Assembly: GCA_003225555.1 (NCBI GenBank)
Contig: QIAM01000081.1
Location: forward strand, 1 to 36,775
Source: Acidobacteriota bacterium
GTDB lineage: Bacteria > Acidobacteriota > Terriglobia > Terriglobales > Acidobacteriaceae
Reading direction: 5' to 3'
Length of the DNA stretch: 36,775 nucleotides
Part shown: piece after piece, positions 7,943 through 15,129 of the stretch
How positions within the stretch are numbered: position 1 is the first letter of the stretch
How the letters are laid out: every line of letters begins with the position of its first letter
Program-made: the position numbers and the translations under genes
The notes under the pieces: model-generated
Seen by the model: the letters and a program-made list of their open reading frames with translations, nothing else
What the model was told of the DNA's origin: nothing
Database searches by the model: none

Positions 7943-8276
7943 GATTGTTCTGAGAGTAGGCGGCCATTACCGTTACGTCTGGCGCCGTGACAAAGACGGC
8001 ACGGAAATGGGCATGAGTGGCGTCCACCAGGAAGTCGTGCCACCGGAACGGATCGTCGCCACCGAAAAGTTCGACCAGGCCTGGTATGCAGGCGAAGCGG
8101 TCAACACGACGGTTCTCGTCGAGCAGGGCGGCAAGACCACACTTACGCAGACGGTACTATATCAATCGCGTGAGGCCCGTGATGGCGTTCTCCAGTCAGG
8201 CATGGAGCGTGGCGTAGCCGCAAGCTACGACCGGCTGGAGAAACTGCTGGAGACAGTGGAGACTCGCACCGCATAG
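7938..8276 (+). pseudogene. N-terminally truncated second SRPBCC copy
   Basis: From 7938 a different frame reads CEIVLRVGGHYRYVW and continues to the C-terminal helix SGMERGVAASYDRLEKLL, matching the upstream SRPBCC protein from its CEVDLRVGGGFRF segment to the end. The first 55 or so residues of the domain (entry strand and WFGP region) are missing, and no ribosome binding site or start precedes the homology; the frame only opens inside the upstream gene. The simplest reading is a tandem paralogue that lost its 5' end by deletion, with its remnant now abutting the first gene. The paralogues are clearly diverged, so the duplication itself is not recent. Confidence 0.75.
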
Positions 8277-8325
8277 CAAAGAGCGACCTAGACGAGCACG
8301 ATCTTCGGCAGTGGTGCGGTATTCT

Positions 8326-8338
8326 TGTCATTCCGAGC
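8326..8338 (+). repeat. Dispersed repeat, TGTCATTCCGAG family, copy 2
   Basis: TGTCATTCCGAGC, matching the start of the copy at 18741 and related to 5658. The rest of this copy is poorly conserved. Confidence 0.4.
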
Positions 8339-8382
8339 AAGCGTTCTTTGCGACCCGATACCGTTTGCTGACAAAAATGATG

Positions 8383-8454
8383 GCGGTCCTGTTTTAAAAA
8401 GCCGGTTCTGTTTGAAGGACGGTTCTGTTTAAACGGAAGCCTCTGTTTTGAAAG
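8383..8454 (+). repeat. Degenerate tandem repeat, period about 18 bp, four units
   Basis: Four successive units of about 18 bases each contain CTGTTT (at 8389, 8408, 8425 and 8443), usually preceded by CGGTT or CGGTC and followed by a purine run. The array runs directly into the family A palindrome. It lies between the convergent SRPBCC remnant and alr. No coding role is evident. Confidence 0.6.
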
Positions 8455-8514
8455 GGCGCGGCTTCTAGCCGCGCCGTAAGTGCCGCAAATCAAGGTGGCT
8501 TCAGCCACTGAGGT
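8447..8514 (+). repeat. Dispersed palindromic repeat, family A copy 3
   Basis: The best-preserved copy. Hairpin one is GGCGCGGCTTCTAGCCGCGC; after GTAAGTGCCGCAA and a short spacer, hairpin two is GGTGGCTTCAGCCACTGAGG. Shared order and spacing with copies at 3751 and 14741 define a composite two-hairpin element. It sits between convergent genes, where it could end transcripts from either side. Confidence 0.8.
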
Positions 8515-8530
8515 CACATCTGGCCTGCCC

Positions 8531-9742
8531 CTAGCCGTCGTGTCTTCTCGGCACCCGCTTCGAAATGTTGCAAAGAATCTCGTAAGGCGAACTGTTCGCC
8601 AATCGCGCATGCTCCAGCGCGTCCACACTAAGCCCATCACGCGTCCCCAGCAGAATGACTTCGTCCCCAACCGAGACTCCCGGAATTCCGGTCACATCCA
8701 CCAAAGTCAAATCCATCGAGATGCTGCCCACGATCGGCGCGTAATGATCCCGCACAATCACCCGCCCCCTATTCGAGAGCTGCCGGTTGTACCCGTCAGC
8801 GTAGCCCACGGGCAGAACCGCAACATGAGTCGGCGCCTTGGTCACGAAGCTTCCGCCATATCCCAACGGATGGTTCGCCGCGAAGTGCCGCATGGAAAGA
8901 ATCCGAGTCTTCCAGGTAAGGATCGGCTTCACTCCCAGCCGCAACGTTCCCCCACTTACCTCACGTCCCGCGCGCTGAAAGGGTAAGTAGTATCCATACA
9001 GCGCGACTCCGGGACGCACCATGCTGTTCCAAGTCTCCTTGCGCGAGATAACCGCACCGGTGTTGGCAACATGCACAAGCGTAGGATCGAAACCCACCCC
9101 CCGCACCATTTCGCATGCTTTCTCAAACGCGCTTTCCTGATCGGCCACCGACGGCGTGTCCATAATCTCTGACGACGCCAGATGGGTCGAAAGCCCCTCC
9201 AGCACGAGATGCTTCGCCTGCTTCAAGCCATTGAGTACCGCCGAAAGATCTTCGACAGCAACTCCCAGGCGCCCCATGCCGGTATCGACCTTTAAGTGCA
9301 CGGGATGCCGCGCCACGCCCAGCGCCGCAGCCGCCTTCTCCAAAGCCTCAACGTGCCAGGGTTCCCAAACCGTCGGAGTCAGGCGCAAGCGCACAATCTC
9401 CGCCTCCTCCCCCCGCCAGAAACCCGTCATCAACAGGATGTGCGACTGAATTCCAGCTTGGCGCAGCGGGATCGCCTCATCCAGCGAAGTCACTCCCAGC
9501 CACCGCGCCCCCTCTGTCTCCAGAGCCTTTGAACATTCGACTGCTCCGTGACCATAAGCATCCGCCTTGACCACGGCGCACACCGTCACATTCGCTCCCA
9601 CATGCTTCTGAACGATACGAAAGTTCTGGCGTAACGCGGCCAGCGACACTTCCGCCCACGTCGGACGCGTCGCCACTCGGCTTAAAGTTTCTGCTGTGGT
9701 TGCCACTGTCGCGATTATAGCGGGAGACGCCGATGTCCCCAC
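8531..9742 (-). CDS. alr: Alanine racemase
   Basis: A PLP enzyme converting L- to D-alanine for peptidoglycan, of up to 403 aa. Numbered from the longest start, the cofactor lysine is Lys59 in AVVKADAYGHG and the second catalytic base is Tyr295 in LGYGGSF, with VGYADGYNR following as usual. All family blocks are present. The start is uncertain. The longest frame begins at GTG 9742 without a ribosome binding site, while GTGs at 9706 and 9676 are also in frame. A TATAAT lies on the leftward strand at 9719-9714, between the first two candidates, hinting that the true start may be 9706 or 9676. The HEAT-repeat gene ends 12 bases upstream. Confidence 0.95.
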   Translation of the reverse strand: MGTSASPAIIATVATTAETLSRVATRPTWAEVSLAALRQNFRIVQKHVGANVTVCAVVKADAYGHGAVECSKALETEGARWLGVTSLDEAIPLRQAGIQSHILLMTGFWRGEEAEIVRLRLTPTVWEPWHVEALEKAAAALGVARHPVHLKVDTGMGRLGVAVEDLSAVLNGLKQAKHLVLEGLSTHLASSEIMDTPSVADQESAFEKACEMVRGVGFDPTLVHVANTGAVISRKETWNSMVRPGVALYGYYLPFQRAGREVSGGTLRLGVKPILTWKTRILSMRHFAANHPLGYGGSFVTKAPTHVAVLPVGYADGYNRQLSNRGRVIVRDHYAPIVGSISMDLTLVDVTGIPGVSVGDEVILLGTRDGLSVDALEHARLANSSPYEILCNISKRVPRRHDG

Positions 9743-9754
9743 GTTACCCTGGGA

Positions 9755-10627
9755 CTACTCCCGCCCGGCCGGGCCATTGCCGGCTTTCTTCGCCTGACTG
9801 TTCTTCTTCTCTCGCGACTGCTCCTCCGCGATCGTGCTCAGACGAATCACCGCGCCGGCCGTGACGTAACGAACATGTGGATTCGAATCAAAGAAACTGA
9901 GCTCAATTTTCGCTCCCAGCGCCGGATCGCCACGCTCCGCAATGGCCTCGATCGCCGCCGCCCGCACAATCCAGTCCCTATCCTTGGTTGCTTCCACCAA
10001 AGCCAACCCCGTTGCCGGATCCGGATCCTGAGCCAACAACCTCGCCGCCACCGCCCGCACCGGATTCGGATCCTTCTTATGCGTATATCGCCACGCATCC
10101 CACCCGATTCCAACAAACGGCACGTATCCCATACCTACCTCGGCTCCGATCCTGGTCATTTCCTTCGGATCGTGCAGCGTGAGGAGTTGCCGGGCGACCA
10201 TCCCATCGGCTTTTCTCCCCCCGGTCAGCACATCGTAGTAGACCGCGTAAGCCGACGAGTTATCTTTTAGCTCCCGCAACGCATGCGCCGCCGCCATGAC
10301 CACCGCGAGCTTGTCGTCAGAGAGTAACTTCTGCAACTTCGGAATCGATTGCGTAGCGCGCATCTGCCCCAAAGCCGTGGCTGCCGCTATACGCACCTCC
10401 GGCTTGGAATCTTCCAGCCCCGCTTCCGCCAGCTCCCGCGCGTGCGCATTGCCGCGTATTAACCCCAGCGCGCGAATTCCGATGGCATGCTCGCTGGTAC
10501 TCTTCGACCCCGCCGCCTCGAACATCGCCCAAGCCTTTTCCTTACCCGTCACCGCCTGCAAGGTAGACGCAGTTACAACGCACGCCATGACCACGACGGT
10601 AATGCGCAAATTGCATTTCGAAGACAA
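9755..10627 (-). CDS. Exported HEAT-repeat protein
   Basis: A 290-aa protein with a hydrophobic export signal (LRITVVVMACVVTASTLQA, within residues 7-25) followed by several HEAT/PBS-lyase-type helical repeats: EVRIAAATALGQM, AVVMAAAHALREL, PVRAVAARLLAQD, WIVRAAAIEAIAERG and HVRYVTAGAVIRL. These form a protein-interaction superhelix; no catalytic motif is seen. I chose the TTG at 10627 because GGGGAGA ends 6 bases before it and the signal peptide follows naturally; a longer frame from a TTG at 10663 has no such signal. It is close upstream of alr in the same direction, so co-transcription is possible. The tail is Lys-rich. Confidence 0.8.
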   Translation of the reverse strand: MSSKCNLRITVVVMACVVTASTLQAVTGKEKAWAMFEAAGSKSTSEHAIGIRALGLIRGNAHARELAEAGLEDSKPEVRIAAATALGQMRATQSIPKLQKLLSDDKLAVVMAAAHALRELKDNSSAYAVYYDVLTGGRKADGMVARQLLTLHDPKEMTRIGAEVGMGYVPFVGIGWDAWRYTHKKDPNPVRAVAARLLAQDPDPATGLALVEATKDRDWIVRAAAIEAIAERGDPALGAKIELSFFDSNPHVRYVTAGAVIRLSTIAEEQSREKKNSQAKKAGNGPAGRE

Positions 10628-10792
10628 GAGCACTCTCCCCGGACGCTGCAGGACTCCCGGCAAGCAGGTTCAGCGCACAGAATGAGATGCAATTGAAGGC
10701 CAAACAGTGACTAAGGTTCCTACCGCAGCGGATGCCGCGATAAGCGGAAAATCGCCACCGGGAAGCCACCAAGACCTATCCCCACTGGCACT

Positions 10793-10833
10793 TCTCAGCG
10801 TTTTCTGCGGATTTTCTCAGCGCCCTCTGCGAT
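10793..10833 (+). repeat. Dispersed CTCTGCG/CTCAGCG repeat, family E copy 1
   Basis: A short array of 8-12-base near-repeats: CTCAGCG, TTCTGCGG, CTCAGCG, CTCTGCGAT. The same units recur near the right end of the window at 36633-36676 and, inverted, at 36716-36765. It lies in the gap between purB and the HEAT-repeat gene. Confidence 0.65.
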
Positions 10834-10872
10834 ATTCCGTTGACCTTGAATTTGACACTAGGAAGGAAAGCT

Positions 10873-12222
10873 CTACCGCGAGCGAGCGCGAGCAGTCTTA
10901 GCAGTCCGCCGAGGGGAAGACCTGGCCGCAGTCCCGAACACGCGAGCAAATATTTTGTCCACGTTCTTCAACTGCCGCGACAACTCGAAGGCTTGCTCGA
11001 TCTGCTTCCGAGGAACCCGGCCCGTAATTTCCTTGTCCGCCAGCACCAGCTGGTGAAAATCGAGATTCTCCTTCCAGGCCCGCATGGCGTGCCCTTGCAC
11101 CAGCCGGTAAGCTTTCTCGCGCGAAACCCCATGCTCCACCAGGTCCAGCAGGAGCTGCCCGCTGAAGACAAGCCCCCGCGTACTCTCCAGGTTCACCCGC
11201 ATGCGTTCCGGATAAACAAACATAGTCTCGATCAGATTGGTAGTCTTACTCAGCAGGTAATCGATCAGCGTAGTCGAATCCGGAAGGATGACCCGCTCCA
11301 CCGAAGAATGAGAAATGTCGCGCTCATGCCACAAGGCGACATTCTCAAATCCCGCCTGCGCATTGCCCCGCACCACCCGCGCTAGCCCGCTGATCTGCTC
11401 GCAAGTCACCGGATTCCGCTTGTGCGGCATCGCCGACGACCCCTTCTGTTTCTCGCTGAAAAATTCCTCGGCCTCCCGCACTTCGGTCCGCTGCAAGTGG
11501 CGAATTTCCGTCGCAATCTTGTCCAGCGACGAAGCAATCACCGCCAGCGTCGCCAGGTAATGCGCATGCCGGTCCCGCTGGATCACCTGCGACGACACCG
11601 CCGCCGCCTTCAACCCCAGCCGCGCACAGATCTTTTCTTCAAGTTCCGGCGTAAGGTGCGCGAAGATTCCCACCGCCCCGGAAAACTTACCTACGCGCAA
11701 GTCTTCCGCCGCAGCCGTGAAACGCGCAATGTTCCGCTGATTCTCCGAATACCAATTGGCCAGCTTGAACCCAAACGTAATCGGCTCCGCATGGACGCCG
11801 TGTGTCCGGCCCACCATCGGCGTATCTTTGAACTCCCACGCACGCCGCTCCAGTGCCTCCGACAGCCGCTCCAGATCCTGCGCGATGAGCGCCGAAGCCT
11901 GCATGATGAGCAGCGCCTGTGCCGTGTCCACCACATCATTCGAAGTAAGCCCGTAGTGAAACCAACGCGCGTGCGGGCCCACAATCTCCGCCACGGCCGT
12001 GGTAAAAGCGATCACATCGTGCCGTACCTCAGCCTCGATCTCCTGAATGCGCTCCACCCGAAAATCAGCCCGCTCGCGAATCGCCTTGGCAGCATCCTTC
12101 GGCACCAACCCGGCCTCCGCCAGAGTCTCGGTAGCGGCAACCTCCACCGCAAGCCAGGTGCGGAAGCGGTTTTCGTCTCTCCAGATGCGCCCCATGTCAG
12201 GACGCGTATAGCGCGGAATCAA
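10873..12222 (-). CDS. purB: Adenylosuccinate lyase
   Basis: A 449-aa member of the fumarase/aspartase superfamily that cleaves SAICAR and adenylosuccinate in purine synthesis. The signature GSSAMPHKRNP is at residues 261-271 (the flexible catalytic-serine loop), and TSNDVVDT (93-100) and GRTHGVHAEP (138-147, including catalytic His141) are intact. Translation probably starts at TTG 12222, since AGGAG lies about 9 bases upstream and the protein opens MIPRYTRPDMGRIW as the family does. The C-terminal 20 residues are Arg/Ser-rich and variable. It appears monocistronic. Confidence 0.97.
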   Translation of the reverse strand: MIPRYTRPDMGRIWRDENRFRTWLAVEVAATETLAEAGLVPKDAAKAIRERADFRVERIQEIEAEVRHDVIAFTTAVAEIVGPHARWFHYGLTSNDVVDTAQALLIMQASALIAQDLERLSEALERRAWEFKDTPMVGRTHGVHAEPITFGFKLANWYSENQRNIARFTAAAEDLRVGKFSGAVGIFAHLTPELEEKICARLGLKAAAVSSQVIQRDRHAHYLATLAVIASSLDKIATEIRHLQRTEVREAEEFFSEKQKGSSAMPHKRNPVTCEQISGLARVVRGNAQAGFENVALWHERDISHSSVERVILPDSTTLIDYLLSKTTNLIETMFVYPERMRVNLESTRGLVFSGQLLLDLVEHGVSREKAYRLVQGHAMRAWKENLDFHQLVLADKEITGRVPRKQIEQAFELSRQLKNVDKIFARVFGTAARSSPRRTAKTARARSR

Positions 12223-12283
12223 GGCGAGATGCTCCTAAAGTCTGCGGGAAAATTTGGACTAAAGATTCTAACAGGAGTGGCCA

Positions 12284-12307
12284 TGTGGCGCGGGCGCCTC
12301 GCCCGCG
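12284..12307. repeat. GC-rich palindrome
   Basis: GCGGGCG-CCT-CGCCCGC forms a strong hairpin in a GTGGCGCGGGCGCC context. It resembles in style the GTGG(N)-arm-GCC palindromes at 23617. It lies between the divergent purB and marR genes. Confidence 0.5.
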
Positions 12308-12368
12308 GAAGTGCGTGCAGCATTTCACACGTAAGGCAGCGAGGACAGACGCCGCCCTCGTATATCGC

Positions 12369-12386
12369 ATTACGATATAATGTAAT
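12369..12386 (+). promoter_or_regulatory. Candidate MarR operator over a -10 box
   Basis: ATTAC (12369-12373) and GTAAT (12382-12386) form an inverted repeat with an 8-base spacer that contains a perfect TATAAT (12376-12381). It is 29 bases before the marR ATG. MarR-family proteins typically repress their own operon by binding such 16-20-bp palindromes at the promoter. No good -35 hexamer is visible. Confidence 0.5.
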
Positions 12387-12414
12387 CAGGCGGCAGCAAC
12401 GAAACATTCACCGC

Positions 12415-12885
12415 ATGAAAAAGCTCACCCTCTCCGACTACCAGGCCCTCGCGGAGTTCCGTTACCAGATCCGCAAATTCCTGCACTTCAGCGAGCAGGC
12501 CGTACGCAATGCCGGACTGGAGCATGCCCAGTACCAGCTCATGCTGGCCATCAAGGGCATGCCTTCGGGAATCCGCCCGCGCATTCGCGAACTCGCCAAC
12601 CGCATGCAGATCCGCCACCACAGCGCAGTCGAATTGATTAACCGCCTGGAGGCCGGCGGATACGTTCGCCGCCGGCGCGCGGCGGACGACCGCCGTGAAG
12701 TCCTGTTGGTTCTGACCTCGTCAGGGGAGCGCACTCTGGAAGAGTTGGCGCTGCACCATCATGAAGAATTGCGCTCCGCTGGACCAACCCTCGTGGCCGC
12801 GCTTCAACCCCTGATGAAAGCCGGAGACGCCACCCCTCAGAGACGTGTCGCCTCAGCTGGAGAAATAGCTACCAAACAAAAATGA
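12415..12885 (+). CDS. MarR-family regulator
   Basis: A 156-aa winged-helix regulator. IRELANRMQIRHHSAVELINRLEAGGYVRR (about residues 60-89) is the helix-turn-helix and wing entry, and RRAADDRREVLLVLTSSGERTLEEL is the beta-hairpin wing with the conserved D-x-R. Helices at both ends should form the dimer interface. The start ATG at 12415 fits the family; the much longer open frame upstream is the antisense shadow of purB. Its stop overlaps the next start as ATGA, so it is translationally coupled to the CLC gene. It probably controls this two-gene operon through the palindrome at its promoter; the ligand is unknown. Confidence 0.9.
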   Translation: MKKLTLSDYQALAEFRYQIRKFLHFSEQAVRNAGLEHAQYQLMLAIKGMPSGIRPRIRELANRMQIRHHSAVELINRLEAGGYVRRRRAADDRREVLLVLTSSGERTLEELALHHHEELRSAGPTLVAALQPLMKAGDATPQRRVASAGEIATKQK

Positions 12886-14705
12886 CAAGTCCCACGGCAC
12901 TAAATTCGTATTCACAACCCGCGCAGTTCCGGATGCTGTTGGTTTCGCTCCTCTCCGCCGGGATCGGGCTGGTTGCCGGAATTGTCGCCTACGCTCTCTA
13001 CAAGCTCATCGGACTGTTCACGAACCTCTTCTTCCTCCACCGCTGGGCCACCGATTTCACCAGCGCCCGCTTCCACTATCTGGGACCGTGGGTCATCCTG
13101 GTCCCGGTTGTCGGCGGACTCATCGTCGGAGTCATGGCCAAGTACGGCACCTCCAAGATCAAAGGCCACGGCATCCCGGAAGCCATGGAAGCCGTGCTGA
13201 TCAATCGCAGCCGCATCGCACCTCGTGTTGCGATTCTGAAACCCATCTCCGCCGCCATCGCCATCGGCACCGGCGGTCCCTTCGGCGCCGAGGGCCCCAT
13301 CATCCAGACGGGCGGAGCAATAGGCTCCCTCGTTGGACAGGCATTTCATACCACCACCGTCGAGCGCAAAGTCCTCCTCGCCTGCGGAGCCGCCGCCGGC
13401 ATGTCCGCAACATTCAACACGCCCATCGCCGGCGTCATTCTCGCCATCGAACTCCTCCTCTTCGAGTTCAAGTCACGCTCCTTCATACCGCTGGTAATCG
13501 CCAGCACGCTTGCGACCGCCGTGCACATGCAACTGCTAGGCCCCGGACCCATGTTCCAGGTCGGAGCTATGGACTTCAGCATCCCCCGCGGCCTTCCCTT
13601 CTACCTTGTACTTGGACTGCTCTGCGGCCTCGTCGCCGTCGCATTCAGCAGGCTTCTGTATTGGGTCGAAGACCAGTTCGAGAAGCTCCCTGTCGACGAA
13701 TTATGGTGGCCCGCCATCGGCGCCCTGGGCCTCGGAATCATCGGCTTCTTCGTCCCCCGCGTCCTGGGCGTCGGCTACGACACCATCAGCGACATCCTCA
13801 ATGGCCAGCTAGCATGGAAGCTTCTTCTGATCGTGATGCTCGCCAAAGCCGCCGCCCTGGTCATCTCTCTCGGCTCCGGCACCTCCGGCGGATTGCTCGC
13901 GCCCACTTTCATGTGGAGCGCCGCCATGGGCGGCATTTTCGCCATGATCGCGAATCACTTTTTCCCCGCCGCGAATCTTTCTCCCGGCGCATTCGCCCTG
14001 GTCGCGATGGGAGCAGTCTTCGGAGCCGCCTCACGCGCCACATTCTCCTTCATCATCTTCGCCTTCGAAATCACCCGCGATTACAACTCCGTGCTTCCGC
14101 TCATGCTGGTGGCCGTGATCGCCGACGGCGTCGCCATGCTCTTCATGCCCAACAGTTCCATCATGACCGAAAAACTGGCGCGCCGCGGATTGCGCGTCCA
14201 TCAGGACTACGAGGCCGACGCCCTCACCCAAGCCACCGTCGGAGACACCATGGAACGCGATTTGCCCGTCATCCCCGCGACTATGACCGTGGGGGCATTG
14301 GCAGAACGCATCGCCCAACACGACCGCCAGTTGGCCAAACACGAAGCTCTTCTGATCCTCGACGACTCCAGCAAGCTGGTTGGCATCATCACCCGCGGCG
14401 ACGTCCTGCGCGCCCTGGACAAGGATCCCTCCGGATCGCTAAGAGTGCAGGAAGCTGGCAGCACTCACTTGGTCGTGACCTACCCTGACGAACTAGTCTC
14501 CGAAGCAGCAGCCAAGATGTTGCGCTTCGACATCGGCCGCCTGCCTGTAGTTGACCGCTCCGATGAGCGCAAGGCTGTGGGATACCTGGGCCGCTCAGGA
14601 ATCCTCGCCGCGCGCCTGCGCCAATTCCGCGATGAGCACGTCCGCGAATCCGGATGGTTTCAACGAGTCGCCGAAAGCTACAAACATCCTGCCACGCGCG
14701 CCTAG
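12882..14705 (+). CDS. CLC-family chloride channel/transporter with CBS pair
   Basis: A 607-aa inner-membrane CLC protein: about 430 residues of membrane domain followed by two CBS domains (about 453-510 and 525-590). Signature segments are GHGIPE (95-100), GAEGP with the gating glutamate Glu137, GTSGGLLAP (333-341) and Tyr401 (RDYN), equivalent to the E. coli ClcA anion-site tyrosine. The ClcA Ser107 position is His (GHGIPE). At the internal proton-glutamate position (ClcA Glu203) the sequence reads AIEL, so it is Leu191. That residue is Val in channel-type CLCs, but some exchangers also lack the acid, so channel versus exchanger is open. The CBS pair suggests nucleotide regulation. The start overlaps the marR stop. 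Confidence 0.95.
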   Translation: MTSPTALNSYSQPAQFRMLLVSLLSAGIGLVAGIVAYALYKLIGLFTNLFFLHRWATDFTSARFHYLGPWVILVPVVGGLIVGVMAKYGTSKIKGHGIPEAMEAVLINRSRIAPRVAILKPISAAIAIGTGGPFGAEGPIIQTGGAIGSLVGQAFHTTTVERKVLLACGAAAGMSATFNTPIAGVILAIELLLFEFKSRSFIPLVIASTLATAVHMQLLGPGPMFQVGAMDFSIPRGLPFYLVLGLLCGLVAVAFSRLLYWVEDQFEKLPVDELWWPAIGALGLGIIGFFVPRVLGVGYDTISDILNGQLAWKLLLIVMLAKAAALVISLGSGTSGGLLAPTFMWSAAMGGIFAMIANHFFPAANLSPGAFALVAMGAVFGAASRATFSFIIFAFEITRDYNSVLPLMLVAVIADGVAMLFMPNSSIMTEKLARRGLRVHQDYEADALTQATVGDTMERDLPVIPATMTVGALAERIAQHDRQLAKHEALLILDDSSKLVGIITRGDVLRALDKDPSGSLRVQEAGSTHLVVTYPDELVSEAAAKMLRFDIGRLPVVDRSDERKAVGYLGRSGILAARLRQFRDEHVRESGWFQRVAESYKHPATRA

Positions 14706-14740
14706 CAGACTCCGTTGCCGAAGCTAAACTCGTATCAGGC

Positions 14741-14810
14741 TTTGATAGGGCGCGGCTTCCAGCCGCGCCGTCAGCTCCTTCACTCCGATACGGCTCTAGC
14801 CGCTGAGGCA
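14741..14810 (+). repeat. Dispersed palindromic repeat, family A copy 4
   Basis: GGGCGCGGCTTCCAGCCGCG is the first hairpin; after about 25 bases a second (CGGCTCTAGCCGCTGAGG) follows, as in copies 2 and 3. It lies 36 bases after the CLC stop and may serve as its transcript end. Confidence 0.75.
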
Positions 14811-15129
14811 CCTCAGCCAAGAGCACATCTCGTCGCCGATCCCGCATCTTCTCTCTCAACGTCGGGAACCCCGTCTGCACGGTTGCAAACCCTTTCACTC
14901 TTCCGATAGAATTCCGCAATTCTCACACCTAAAAGGTCTGCCGTCGGTGTGCTTCGAGTGCCGATGACTGAACGTAAGCGATCACATTTTGTCAGTCGCA
15001 ATGCAAACCTGTGTACCCGTGTACAAGCATGGCGGCGCGTTGCCTGTCGGCCATCATCGCAGCAGTTTGTTTTCTCGGTAACTAACAGGATTTCACGTCG
15101 TGTCGTCGAGCAAGTGAGGGGGGAAACCC
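14811..15129. other. Leader region of the TonB receptor gene
   Basis: The rest of the 424-base gap upstream of the receptor. It contains an inverted repeat GACTGA...TCAGTC (about 14966-14999), a GTGTACCCGTGTAC direct repeat (about 15011-15025) and a strong G-rich ribosome binding site (GAGGGGGGA) before the ATG at 15130. No clear promoter or RNA gene was recognised. Confidence 0.4.

Noticed and set aside
11422..12414. Long open region extending upstream of marR
   Set aside because: It is the antisense of purB. The MarR domain and its ATG at 12415 follow a promoter-like palindrome, so the extension is not coding.
13088..14488. 466-codon open frame within the CLC gene
   Set aside because: Same strand, different phase; the translation is Arg/His/Pro repeats of no family. 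The CLC frame is unambiguous.
2376..14810. CRISPR array from repeated GGCGCGGCTT elements
   Set aside because: Copies are kilobases apart with genes between them and no regular spacers; they are dispersed palindromes.
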